A stretch of 64,000 bases of DNA, from NCBI RefSeq assembly GCF_024166365.1, contig NC_064839.1, positions 33,988,378 through 34,052,377 of the forward strand. The letters run 5' to 3'. This document shows, in pieces, positions 47,813 through 58,700 of the stretch (the stretch's first letter is position 1; each line of letters begins with the position of its first letter). Origin of the DNA: Elephas maximus indicus. Lineage: Eukaryota > Chordata > Mammalia > Proboscidea > Elephantidae. A model generated the notes under the pieces. The model searched no databases. It was given only the letters and a program-made list of their open reading frames with translations, and was not told where the DNA came from. Made by a program: the position numbers and the translations under genes.

Positions 47813-48559
47813 TGAGTTCCCGCGCCGTTTCCGGGGGCCGCTGGCCGGGCGAGGGCGGGCGCGGTGGTTCCGGTGCCTCTACCGCCGACACCGCCCGGTC
47901 GGTCCCGGATCTGCCGGCCGACTGCTTCGCCCTATCCCCAGTAACCCGGCCGCGCAGTGTCTTCCCTCCCCTCCCCCCGGGCGCTGAGGACGCAGCTTGG
48001 CCACACAAAAGCCGCCGCCTCCGGGCCTGCCGCGCCCGGATCTGCAGCCTTCCCTTCCACGGCCAGGCCCAGGCGCCCGTGCCCCGGGGCTCTGGGTGGG
48101 CCAGGCCTGTGGGCGGGCCCTCGGCGTCAGCCTGGGCCGGGGCACGGGCACTCTTGGAGCCCCTCCTGCCTCTCTCGCCGCGAGGAGGCTGAGCTGGGAA
48201 TGGGAAGGGGGCGACGTAGGGTGCAGGCGGGCCTCCGGGATGAGCTAATCTTCCTGCCCCACCGCCCGGCCTAAGCCTCTCTGGGGCTGGGCCCGAGGTG
48301 GCCGAGGCTCGCCGGGAGTCGTACTCCCCACCCAGACCCCTGACGCTGCCGAAGCCGGGGAGGATCGTCCTGTCGCGATCGGGGAACAGACCCTGCAGCT
48401 GAAGACGGGAGGCTAGCATAGAGACCCTAAGAGCAGCGGGGGCCTGGGCACCCGACAGAATTGGTTTGCAGAGGGGCTGCTCACCAGGGCTGTCCACCCC
48501 TCCCGGGCGAGACCTGAGTCTGAGCCCACCGGACTCTTTCTAGCCAGTTCAACTTGGGA

Positions 48560-48785
48560 GCGCCTAATGCGTATCCAGGCTGGCTGGCCGAGCACCTACT
48601 GTGTGCAGTCTAATATAACGGTGCCCTGGCCGCCATCTGTGGGGCCGCGCCCTGGGCTAGCCATGGTCAGCTTTCTGAGGATTATTTTTTTTTTTTTACT
48701 AGATGCAGAAATAGGCCCAGAAAGCTTAAGTAATATTCTCAAGGTCACACAGCTGGTTTAGGGCGAAGTGGGAATTCGACTCAGA
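48560..48785 (+). repeat. MIR SINE in the island
   Basis: CGAGCACCTACTGTGTGCAG, then GGTCACACAGCTGGTTTAGGG near 48,745-48,765; both are MIR consensus pieces. Confidence 0.65.
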
Positions 48786-49272
48786 TCTGAGTTCTCGCTT
48801 AGCACCGTTCACCTCCTTGGCATTGGGGGGAGGGTGAGAATTGGGGAACAAGGGGCAAAATACTCCAGCAAAACTGGGCGGCCCGACTTAGTTCCCTGTC
48901 TTTTCTCCCCCCCCTCCCGTCCTGGGTCCTGTGGGGTCAGCGGACGGAGGGAGGCCTGGGCTGGATGCGGCTGAGGGGAGCACGGAGGCGCCGGGCTGGG
49001 CCCTGCCCTGCGGTGGACGAGCAGGCGAGAAGGGTGCGGCTGGCTCACAGCGGCCCCTCGCCGCAGCTGGAACTCGAGCACCCGCCTGGCCAGCCCGGGA
49101 GGCCGCCTGTCTCTCATCGCGCGGCCGGCCAGGGAATGTGACCAGCTGACCAGGGAAGGAGCCTGCAGGAAGTGAGGCCACCGGGCCGCCTCCGCCCGGT
49201 TCCGGGGTGGGGGGTCCCAAGCCGCGCCGCCCCCTCTCCATTCCTTCCCCCTCGCCTGGGGCGGCTGCGGGA

Positions 49273-49280
49273 TGACGTCA
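49273..49280. promoter_or_regulatory. Perfect CRE palindrome TGACGTCA
   Basis: GGGATGACGTCAGCAGC within the CpG island, the CREB/ATF consensus. It would allow cAMP- or stress-linked control of the distal promoter if bound. Confidence 0.55.
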
Positions 49281-49490
49281 GCAGCCGGGTTGGGGCAGTT
49301 GCCAGGGAGACAGGGGCAGGCTCTGGAGGGACCCCTTTCCCCGGCAGCAGCCCCTTGCCCAGGTTATTTTTAGCGTTTGTTTACCTCCGTCGGGGGCGGC
49401 CGGGAGGCGGGGCTGGGCTGGGGCCAGGGACTCCCGGCAAGGAGGCTGGCCTAGAGCACCACTGAGCCGGGCAGAGCAGGTAGCGGGACC

Positions 49491-50159
49491 TTCGGCCCCA
49501 CGCAGGCGCCTGTCTTGGTGCGTAGGGAGTAGGGGGCCCCCGGGGCATTTGGGCCTTGCAAGCGGCCAATCTTCATTTTCAGCTGCCCGGAGCTAGTTGT
49601 GATGAAGGCCCCATCACCTTTAGTGCCTAGGTTCTCACCCATGTTCAGAAAGGATTTAGGGCTGGCATGAGCCCACAGAGCCCTCTTGTTAGTCACCTCC
49701 CACCACTTGAGGTGGCCCCTCCCCCTTAGCTCAAGTTGCGTGGTTCAGGTCTTTTCCTCTCCCCCACCCCAAGCAAGGAAGATCCTGCCCATCCATCTCC
49801 TGAAGTGGTCACTCATGCGGACATTCTGATGGTCATTTGGGCAGAGTATGGACAGTTACACAGCCTGGTTCCGGGTTCCTTTAGAACTAGAGGGTCGATG
49901 GCAGCAGAGCCCCAGCCGGAGAACGAAAATTGCATGGGACATTCAGCTTACTCTGAATCCAGGCCACCCACTCGGTTCCAGAATGCCAGGGGACCCCCAC
50001 CCTGCCTACCCCAGGGAACAGAATCCCACTTGCTCTTAGCCTCAGAAAGTCTTGGGGAAGGGAAAGTGTATGGAGTAGAGGAGTTGGGTGGACACATACT
50101 TGAAGCCTAGCTCTCCAACAGGTCAGGATCTGCCGTTCTTATGTCCAGGCAGCTCAGTT
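49491..50159. other. RIPOR1 5' intron, no clear content
   Basis: Between the CpG island and old L2 sequence. No repeat or exon recognised. A possible donor-like GCAG/GTAGCG at 49,480 hints at another untranslated exon but is weak. Confidence 0.35.
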
Positions 50160-50710
50160 CCCCACACACTCAGCCTCCCACTCTCATACTCCCTCCCTCC
50201 TTTTTTTTCTGGCCCCAGTGGAGGGCCAAGAGGGAAAAATAGTGAGCCATGCTGACAGGCCCCAGCTCACAGAGTTCACAGTCTGGTAGGAAGACAGACC
50301 ATAGAGGAGAACTGACAACTGGGTTATGCAGCCATAGGGAACAGGGGGAGGAAGCTATACAGGTGCTTAACAAGGAGAACCAACGTAGGCTGGCATCATA
50401 ATGGGCTTCCCTGAGGAAGAGGTTCTAGGCTAAGACCTGAAGAAGGAGGGGGAATGGGTCAGGCTGAGAGTAATGGGAATAAGGTATAAGAGTAAAGGAG
50501 TCAGTTCTCATAGGCATTGAGAGAGGGATGTAGTGGCCAGAGCAGAGAGACCAGGAGACTGTTGGGGAGGAGCGGTTGGAGGTGCGTGGGGGGAATGAGG
50601 GGAGAGTGACCCTGAAGGGCCTAGAGGGTCACGTTAGGGAGTCTGGACTTAATCCTTGTGGTAGGGATGGCCATGGATATTTCATGAGAGTCAGAATAGA
50701 GGGATATTAA
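50160..50710 (+). repeat. Old L2 LINE in RIPOR1 5' intron
   Basis: Text like GGGCTTCCCTGAGGAAGAGG, CTAAGACCTGAAGAAGGAG and AGGAGACTG fits L2. Boundaries approximate. Confidence 0.6.
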
Positions 50711-50714
50711 AGAT

Positions 50715-51165
50715 TTACGGTCCTAGGGTCAGACAGCCTTGGTATGAATCCTGGCCTTACCAATTAATAGATGTGTAATCTTGGGTGGATTAATAATAGC
50801 TAAGAATAATAACAACATTGGTTAATATTTGTTGCGTGCCAACAGTGTGAGGTAGTGAGTTAAACACTTACAGAGAGAGTTATTTCATCTTCCTGACAGC
50901 CCTGTGAGGTAGTTATTAGTATTTATTTTTATTCTCATTTTACAAATGGCTATCTGAAGCCCCAAATGATTAAGAAGCACCTTGCCCAAGGACTCACAGC
51001 CAGCACACACTTAGCCTCAGATTTCGTATCTGTGAAGTAGGGCTAATAGGACTTACTACATAGGGTCATTGCCAGAATTAAATGAGATGATGTTTATTAA
51101 GCACAGTACCTGACACATAGAAAACACTCACTAAATGTCCATTATCATCATTGCAAAGTGATTGG
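50715..51165 (+). repeat. MIR SINE cluster in RIPOR1 5' intron
   Basis: GAATCCTGGCCTTACCAATTA; then TCTCATTTTACAAATGGCTA; then CTCAGATTTCGTATCTGTGA and AATTAAATGAGATGATGTTT. All MIR-type. Confidence 0.7.
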
Positions 51166-51189
51166 AATTTTAAGAAAAGCAGTGTTGTT

Positions 51190-51960
51190 ACCAAATGCAG
51201 AATGGATCACTTTGAGTTACAGTGGAGACCAGGAGCCATAAGGAAGCTACTGTAATGTTCTAGATGAGAGTTGGTGATGCCTTGGACCTGAATTCTAGCT
51301 ATGGGGGTGGGGATGAGGGGGCAGATTCCAGAGATGTTTTACGAGGTAAAACTGGCAGGAGTCAGCGAGTGAGTGGATATGGGGGTAACAGAGACTAAGG
51401 CATCTGGAATTACTCCCAGTTTCTGTCTTGAACAACTGAGTAAAGAGATGGTGGGGTCATCGTGGAGAGGTTAAGACTAGGGAGAGTCAGGTTTGGGAGA
51501 ACATGGTTAGTTTAATTTGGGGACTTCCTACTCAGCCCATCCCCTAACAGCCCACTCCACATTGTCACTCAGCTTCTGGAGAGGCATCAAGGAGGCAGTT
51601 GGATATACAGGCCTGGGGTTCAGAAGAACATGGTAACGATAAGGAGATTAAATGGCATTGAGCTTCAAGGGCAGGGAGGATGGGGAGAGGGACAAGTCCC
51701 TTGTGTGAAAATGAGATAGGCAGCCAGAGAGGTAGGTGGGAATCCAGGGAGCATGTTGCATCTTGAAATTCAAGGGAAGGAAGGGATCAAGGAAGAGGAA
51801 GGGAGCCACAAAGTCATAAGCTTTACTGAGATCAAGCAGGATAAGGACTGGATTCAGCAACAGGGAGGTCACTGGCTACCTTGTCCAGGCCAGTCAGCGC
51901 AGGGGTGGATGCAGAAGGCAGAGGAAGATGGGAAGAGGAGTGGGTGGGTGTGGTGAAGAA
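51190..51960 (+). repeat. Old L2-like sequence in RIPOR1 5' intron
   Basis: ACCAGGAGCCATAAGGAAGC, TAGATGAGAGTTGGTGATGCC and similar L2 text. Boundaries approximate; diverged. Confidence 0.45.
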
Positions 51961-52126
51961 ATGGAGGCAGACATCTCTTCAAGAAACTTGGTTCTGAAAA
52001 GGGAAGAGGAAATGGGTGGTAGCTGGAGAGAGACACCGGGTCCTTAGAGGGTTCCTTCAGTTTTGTAGTTATTTTTTAGAGTCAACTTTATATTGAAGTA
52101 TAATATACACAAAAGTTTAAGTATTG

Positions 52127-52335
52127 TTGTTGTTGTGTGCCATCAAATCAATTCTGACTCAGAGTGATCCCATATGACAGAGTAGAACTGCCCCATAGGG
52201 TTTCCCAGGTTGTAATCCTTACAGGAGCAGATCACCAAGTCATTTCTCCCACTGCACCACTGGGTGAGTTCAAACGGCTGGCCTTTCAGTTAGCAGCCGA
52301 ACACTGAAACCCTTGCACCACCAGCTCTCCTTGTC
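52127..52335 (-). repeat. AfroSINE, minus, in RIPOR1 5' intron
   Basis: TGTTGTTGTTGTGTGCCATC to CCTTGCACCACCAGCTCTCC. Confidence 0.9.
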
Positions 52336-52649
52336 CTAAGTGTATAGCTTGATAAACTTTCACAAAGGAACACATCCATATAGCCAGAACTCAGATGAGG
52401 AAATAGAACATTACCAAAACCCTGAAAGCCCCCCTTGTGCCCCCTTCCAGCCACTACCCCCAAAGATAACCACTATCCTGACTTCTGTCATTCATCATAG
52501 ATTAATTTTGCCTGTTCTTTAACTTCATACAAGAGAAGCGAACTTATGTCTTCTCTCGTGTCTTCTTTTATTCAACATTATGTCTGTAAGATTCATCCAT
52601 ATAGATCGTACATTCTTTTTGCCAAATAATATTTTATTATGCATCCCAG

Positions 52650-52840
52650 TGGAGTTCCTGGGTGGTGCAAACAGTTAACATGATCAGATGCTAACTGAAA
52701 AGCTGGAGGTTCAAGTCCACCCAGAGGCACCTGGAAAGAAAGGCCTAATGATCTTACCTCTGAAAAATCAGCTGTTGAAAACCCTGACACGCATCGGGTT
52801 GCCATAAGTCAGAGTCAACTCAGTGGCAACTGGTTACTGG
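52650..52840 (+). repeat. AfroSINE, plus, in RIPOR1 5' intron
   Basis: GAGTTCCTGGGTGGTGCAAAC to GTCAGAGTCAACTCAGTGGC; same type as 30,596. Confidence 0.9.
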
Positions 52841-53001
52841 TTATTCATTCTAGTATTGATGGGCATTTGATAGTTTCCAGGGTTGTTTTTATTTTTTAGG
52901 TGGGAGTGACCTGAGCTTGTTTGAGGCTTGTGGAAAAAGTCTGAAAGACCCATCTTCTATGAAAAGGGAGAGAGATGACTGGCCACACATGAGGATTTAC
53001 T

Positions 53002-53027
53002 GGGGCGGGGCGGGGGGGGGGGGCGGG
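53002..53027 (+). other. G-run, possible G-quadruplex
   Basis: GGGGCGGGGCGGGGGGGGGG then GGCGGG, four or more G-tracts with single-base loops. Confidence 0.6.
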
Positions 53028-53199
53028 AGCCTGGCTGAGGTTGAGAACTGCTCCATGGTTCCAGCCGGGCTGTTGTGCCAAGACCTCTGGCAGCTCCCGC
53101 CAGCTTGTGTGCAGGTGCAGAGAAGGCAGGGAGTTAGGTTGTCCAGGGCTGGTTTCTGCCAGGTAGGAATGAGGTGCAGAGCACTAAGCAATAGGTGAG

Positions 53200-54540
53200 T
53201 GATGGAGTGGTGGCCATTAATCCAGGCTGGTATAAGGATGAACAGGAAAAGTAGAGAAGGTAGGACGGGCTGGCACGGAGAAAGTAAGTAGAGGCGGAGT
53301 GTGAGCTCAGTGCAGCGTGGTGTCTGCAAAGTTCAGGGCTGTATCCCAGCAACTGGCACATGTTTGGCACAGAGTTTTCACTCAGTGAATAGTTGAATAA
53401 ATGAACTGAGGGCTCAAGGGATCAGAGGTCTCAGGTAGAAGGCAGGTAAGGTGGGGATAATGGAGAAGGTTGTTGTCAAAGTGGTTGTGCTTTAGAAAGG
53501 GGGGATTCCAGAGGCAGGTGGTACGACTGGTCTGTTCTCATGGGGAGTGGCTGAAGGAAACAGAGAGGCCAGCATTGGGTAGGCAGTCTATGGGAATGCA
53601 GAGGTTGCCAGTGTGGGTGCACAGTGGCCAGTCTTCAGGGAGGTGAGGGAAGATAGCATTTCTCAAACTGGGGTCCTTGGACATCTGAATCAGTATGGTG
53701 TGGTATGGGGGTGGGAACTGCAGACCTCTGAGCCCACCCCAGCCTTCTGGAAGGCAAAGTTGAGCCTCAAAGGACCAGGGGGTTTATGGGGCAGGGGAAC
53801 ATTCAGTGCCTCTGAGGTCAGGGGGGTGGAATACCCGGTGGACCCTTTGTATAGTGGCCTCTATCCAGGTCAGAGGTGGAGGGAGGTTATTCGAGGAAGA
53901 GGTATTGAGGGTGGGAAAGAGCCAGCACCAAGGATTCAGGGCCTGAGGGGCCCATGTGGGCTGGGGGCCAGAAGGATGGGGCCTTGGCCTGTGGATGCAG
54001 CTGTGGCTAGGAGGCCCTGGCTGGTCATTGGTTTCTGATCCTCTTCTCTGGGGCCTGGGGGGGGGGGATGCTCCCCAAACTGAGCACCTCCTCTGTGGGC
54101 ATAGGGGTGAGGGGTGGTATAAGGGGTTGTGAGAATCTCTGCCCCAATTCCTTCTCTGCTTCACTCTTGAGGCAGCATCACATTATACAGAGTTGACCCA
54201 GTCTCTCTTCTCAGCCCCTAGACCCCTCGTGGCCAGTGCCCCACTCTCTGCTGGCCACTGGCAGAGTCCCTCCACTTAGCACCCCTAGCCCTTCCTTCCA
54301 CTCTTAGCCCCCCCTACTCAGAACCCCAGCTCTCAGCCCTCTGTGGGTTCAGCCCACTCTCAGTGCGCCTCATCCTCCACTCTATTCTTACTGCCCCCGC
54401 TAATCCCTTCTTCCTATGTAGAGACCCATATTGGCCACCACACTCAACCACTTTTACTCCTGACCCCAACAGAGAGAACCCTCGTCAATCCCCTCCCCGA
54501 AGGAAACCCCTAGTTGTCCCTCTCATGGGCCAGGCAGGCC
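53200..54540. other. RIPOR1 5' intron, no exon recognised
   Basis: Traces of old L2/MIR at 53,300-53,410 (GTGAATAGTTGAATAAATGA). The rest is single-copy and leads into the proximal CpG island. The several open frames lack any domain. Confidence 0.4.
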
Positions 54541-55560
54541 TAGGTCCTGGCGTCCCCCTGGCCCAGCCGGTCCCGCCCCATCCCAGCGGGCTGAGTCAGG
54601 CGGCAGGAACTGGGCGGGGGGCGGCGCCGGGAGGAGCCAGGGCCTGAGCCAGAGCGGCGGGGAGCGAGCGCAGCCCAGCCGGGGTCAGCACCGCGCAACC
54701 CTGGGCCAGCAGGGCTGCGGGGAGTGAGCGCGGGGCCGGGACTGTCCCAGACTCACCATGAACGCCAAGAAGAAAGGTAGGACCCGGCCTGGGCTTGCGG
54801 AGGCGCTGAGGCTGGCCCCAGGGGGTGTGGGGCTGGATGCTGGGGCCCAGAGGTGCATGCTTCGCCGGAGCGAGGTGGGGGTCTGCGAGATACCTTCCCG
54901 CTAAATGCGCGGGCGAAGGCGCCGGTCTGTGACTCAGTTTCCAGTTCTGAGCCGCAGGAAGGTGAAGGGGGCGGGGCACTTCTCGGCACTGTCCCCCACC
55001 CTGGGAATCCCCAGGCTGCCGGGCTCTGGGAGGGCTCCAGCGTCCCGGAGCCTGGGAGCCGGAGGGAATAGGGGGGAGACAGCTTTCGCTGGGCGGGCGG
55101 GCGGGTCGCAGGAGCCAAAAGCGCTGCGGCCGGTCCTGTCGGGCAGCTCGGCACTGATCAGAACACCTCGCCCCGCCTGGTAACCTCCCGCGGCCTGCCG
55201 GGGTGCGGGTGCCAGAGCTCCTGGTCGACTTGGCGGGGCCAGGGGGCGGGGCTGGGGAGCCCGCCCCGCCCGAGGGTAAACAGGCGCTTCCGCGCATTCT
55301 TCGTGCGCCCCGCCCCTTTCCTGCCCCTTCGCAGCCGGGGAGGGTCCCCGTGCGACCCCCCTTCCTGCCCCGCGGCAGGCGGAGCCGGCATTTCAGCAGG
55401 AAGCGGGGGCCGAGCTGAGGCCACGCTGAGTCCGAGGCCGAGTCGCCCGCGGCGGCCCTGTCATTATGCCGGGGCCCACAAGGTAGTCTAAGTCCTGGAG
55501 TCAGCCCCTGGCCGGCAGGGCTCAGTACGGAGGCTGGAGCCTGCTGGACAGCAGTACCTG
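54540..55560 (+). promoter_or_regulatory. RIPOR1: Proximal CpG island and promoter of RIPOR1
   Basis: GC- and CpG-rich stretch with a TGAGTCA AP-1-type site at 54,592-54,598 and a GC box at 54,571, ahead of the proximal first exon whose ATG is at 54,758. No TATA box. It supports a second start region for RIPOR1. Confidence 0.7.
54660..54776 (+). CDS. RIPOR1: RIPOR1 proximal first exon (codes for MNAKKK and joins in frame)
   Basis: ATG at 54,758 opens MNAKKK and the exon ends AGAAAG|GTAGG at 54,776 (19 coding bases). Joined to the next exon at 55,658 the 42-base lead reads MNAKKKGSPARTHS and runs in frame into MMSLSVRPQ, giving 14 extra residues. The 5' limit is approximate. An in-frame lead with an acceptable donor is hard to get by chance, so I take it as a genuine alternative N-terminus, basic in character. 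Confidence 0.7.
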
Positions 55561-55657
55561 GTGACCGGGACGGATCTGGTCTGGGCCTGGGTCTGGGCCG
55601 CGGGGAGAGGACTTCAGGGCCCTGACTGGCGCTGGACACCCCCCTCGCCACCCTCAG

Positions 55658-55784
55658 GGAGCCCCGCGCGGACTCATTCCATGATGTCCCTGTCGGTGCG
55701 GCCGCAGCGCCGCCTGCTCAGCGCCCGGGTCAGTAGAAGCCAGTCCTTCGCAGGTGTCCTCGGCAACCACGAGCGGGGTCCCAG
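55658..55784 (+). CDS. RIPOR1: RIPOR1 exon 2 (translation start MMSLSVRPQ)
   Basis: Acceptor CCACCCTCAG, donor CCCAG|GTAGGC. ATG at 55,681, residues 1 to 35 with a basic [17 protein letters not shown] start. It also contains the 23 bases read through by the upstream-start form. Confidence 0.93.
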
Positions 55785-58700
55785 GTAGGCGGTGGAGGGG
55801 TTTAATGGGGTCAGGAGTGTCAAATGGGGTATGAGGTAAGGTTTCGGGGGACTGCTGCTCGCCTTTTTCTGAAGACAGCCTGTTCTCCAGGAGCTTCCCG
55901 GCCTTCAGCCCTCCTGTCCCCCCACGGAAACTCGCAGCGCTCTCCCGAGTTTCCAGAATGTTTTCCGTGGCACATCCAGCCCCCAAAGTTCCACAGCCTG
56001 AGCGGCTAGACCAGGTGTACGCTGCGCTCAAGCGGGGCCTGACGTAAGCAACTCCCTTACCAACCATTCTCCCAGGATCCCTTTTGCTAGTAGGAACCTT
56101 TCTCCCCACTGCCTGTACCCTGGGCAGGGTAGACTGGAGAGGTCAGCTAATTGTCTCTCCTTTCCCCAGGGCCTACTTGGAAGTGCACCAGCAGGAGCAG
56201 GAGAAACTCCAGGGTCAGATAAGGGAGTCCAAGAGGAATTCCCGACTGGTGAGGGGTCTGGGGGGGCCAGGGATGACTTAAAAGTATGCCCTTCGTGGTG
56301 TGGGGGTCTGTGCAGGAGCAACCTGGGTAACATCAGGGTTGTTTTGCTGGGGTGAGAGTCCAGGTGTGACTGGAGAAGGGGATATCAGGGAAGGCTGGGC
56401 TTCTATCTTCATCTTCTTTGCTGTGCATACTTCCTGCCTGGGACCAGAGCCTGCCGGCGGGAGAGGAAGCCATGCATGAGGCGGCACAGAGCCCTTCCCA
56501 GAGGCTGCAGGAAAGGGAGTAGATGGGACCAGGGAAGAAGTGGGGAGGGGGTACTGGAGGGATCTTGGGGAGCAGATCTGTGTCACCAGCACCCACCAAG
56601 GCTCAGGCAGGCAGGGTGTGGGAAGGGGAGTCAGTCCCTGCTGACTGGAGTGGTTGTGGACCCTGCATGAGGGAAAGGATGGCTGTGAGGGACAGAAGGT
56701 ACGATGGGTTTGTATGGGCAAGCACCCCTGCTGGAGTTCTCCCCATGCCTCCTAAGTGCTGGTTTCATCTCCATCTGCAGGGCTTCCTGTATGATTTAGA
56801 CAAGGTGAGTATGATAGAATGGTGGTGGGAGGGGTTGGCTCCTGGGGTAAAGGGCCCTGAACCTCAGGCCACTCCTGACCCACCTCTCCCCCAGCAAGTC
56901 AAGTCCATTGAACGCTTCCTGCGCCGGCTAGAGTTCCATGCCAGCAAGGTACGTGTGCAGCATGGATGTGCACCTGTAGGGTGGGGGAGGGGGGCTGGGG
57001 CGTCATGGGGAAATGTGGGGTGGGGGTGCTAGGCTCTGCGTCTCAGTCCCCCACCACCACCCCACTCACCGCCCAGATCGATGAGCTGTATGAGGCATAC
57101 TGTGTCCAACGGCGACTCCGGGATGGTGCCTACAACATGGTCCGTGCTTATACTACCGGGTCCCCAGGGAGCCGAGAGGCCCGGGACAGCCTGGCTGAGG
57201 CCACTCGAGGGCATCGAGAGTACACGGAGGTGAGGGGTGGGTGCCCATGAGGCAGAGGCACAGGGAGTGGTGGGGCTAGTCAGAGAGGGGCTGGTTCTTG
57301 ACACACACCCACCTCCCTCCCTCCCAGAACATGTGTATGCTGGAGAGTGAGCTGGAAGCACAGCTGGGTGAATTCCATCTCCGGATGAAAGGTACCGAAT
57401 TGTGGGGGCAGATGGGTAGCAGAGGGGGTGCTCCTGAGACCTCCCCAGCATGGCTCATCTACTTCTCCCACCCCCCCCACCCCCAGGGCTGGCCGGCTTC
57501 GCCAGACTATGTGTGGGCGATCAGTATGAGGTATGAGGGTGTGCAGGGAAGGGCCAGATGGCAGGGTCAGCACACCAAGGGCTGCCCTCATCCTGCTTGT
57601 TCCCCCAGATCTGCATGAAGTATGGGCGTCAGCGCTGGAAACTACGGGGCCGCATCGAGGGTAGCGGGAAGCAGATGTGGGACAGTGAGGAAACCATCTT
57701 TCTGCCTCTGATCACAGAATTCCTGTCCATCAAGGTGACGTCTCTGCCCAAGACTATAAGACACCTTGATCCTGTAAACCCCTTGTGATCCTCATGATGC
57801 CAAGACTCTGAAAACTCCTGTCCCCATGACCCCTCGTGAATCCGTGGCTGTCTTAGTTATCTAGTGCTGCTATAACGAAAATACCACAAGTGGGTGGCTT
57901 TAACAAACAAATTTATTTTCTCACAGTTTAGGAGGTTGGAAGTCAGAATTCAGGGTGCTGAGTCTAGGGGAAGACTCTCTCTCTGTCAGCTCTGCGGGGG
58001 TCCTTGTCTCTTTTGAGCTTCTGCTTCTGGGCAGTCTTCATGTGGCTTAGCATGTCTTCCCCCATCTCTGCTTTTTCTACTTGCTTGTTTAATCTTTTAG
58101 ATCTTAAAAAACATAGACTCAAAACACACCCTACACTAATCCTGCCTCATTAACATAGAAACAACCCATTCCCAAATGGGATTATAACCATCACAGAGAT
58201 TAGGACTTACAACACATATTTTGGGGGCACCTATTTCAACCCATAACAATGGCCCTATGAATATGTGACCCCCTGACCTTCATGAAAGGAACCCTGGTCG
58301 AGCAGTGGTTACAGTTCTCAGCTGCTAACTAAAACGCTGGTGGTTCAAACCTACCAGCGGCTCCATGGGAGAAGTATCGCATTCTGCTTCTGTAAAGATT
58401 TACAGCCTCGGAAACCCTGTGGGGCAATTCTACTTTGTCCTATAGGGTCACTATGAGTTGGAATCGACTCAGTGGCAGTGGGTTTTTGGTTCTGGACCTT
58501 AATAACCTTGTGATTTCCTCGTAATCTCTGTGGCCTTAAAAATGGCAATCTTTCTGACCCCTATGACCTCATGGCCCCTTTGACCTATGACTTCCTCATG
58601 ATCCTCTGACCCTGTGATTACCTGACCTCCTGGTTCCCCTGAGGCTATGACCCCTATGACCTCAGCGAGGCTGCAAACTCAGACCACTGTGATCCCCGTA

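Larger units (their letters stand above)
47290..49490 (+). promoter_or_regulatory. RIPOR1: CpG island, probable distal promoter of RIPOR1
   Basis: A 2.2-kb stretch very rich in G, C and CpG, in strong contrast to the repeats upstream. It precedes RIPOR1 on the same strand and includes a candidate first exon ending at 47,812. GC boxes are frequent and no TATA box is evident. A perfect CRE lies at 49,273-49,280. It is about 7 kb 5' of the proximal first exon. Long open frames on both strands here are by-products of GC content. Confidence 0.75.
52040..52910 (-). repeat. L1 3' end, minus, with two AfroSINEs
   Basis: TTATATTGAAGTATAATATAC, CTTCATACAAGAGAAGCG and ATGTCTGTAAGATTCATCC fit an old L1 3' end read backwards. 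Interrupted by SINEs at 52,127 and 52,650. Confidence 0.65.

Noticed and set aside
47484..48497. 337-codon open frame on the minus strand
   Set aside because: It lies in the CpG island; Arg/Gly/Pro/Ala-rich with no domain. GC-rich DNA lacks stops by composition.
54596..55651. 351-codon open frame on the minus strand
   Set aside because: Overlaps the proximal RIPOR1 island and first exon; low-complexity composition typical of CpG-rich antisense.
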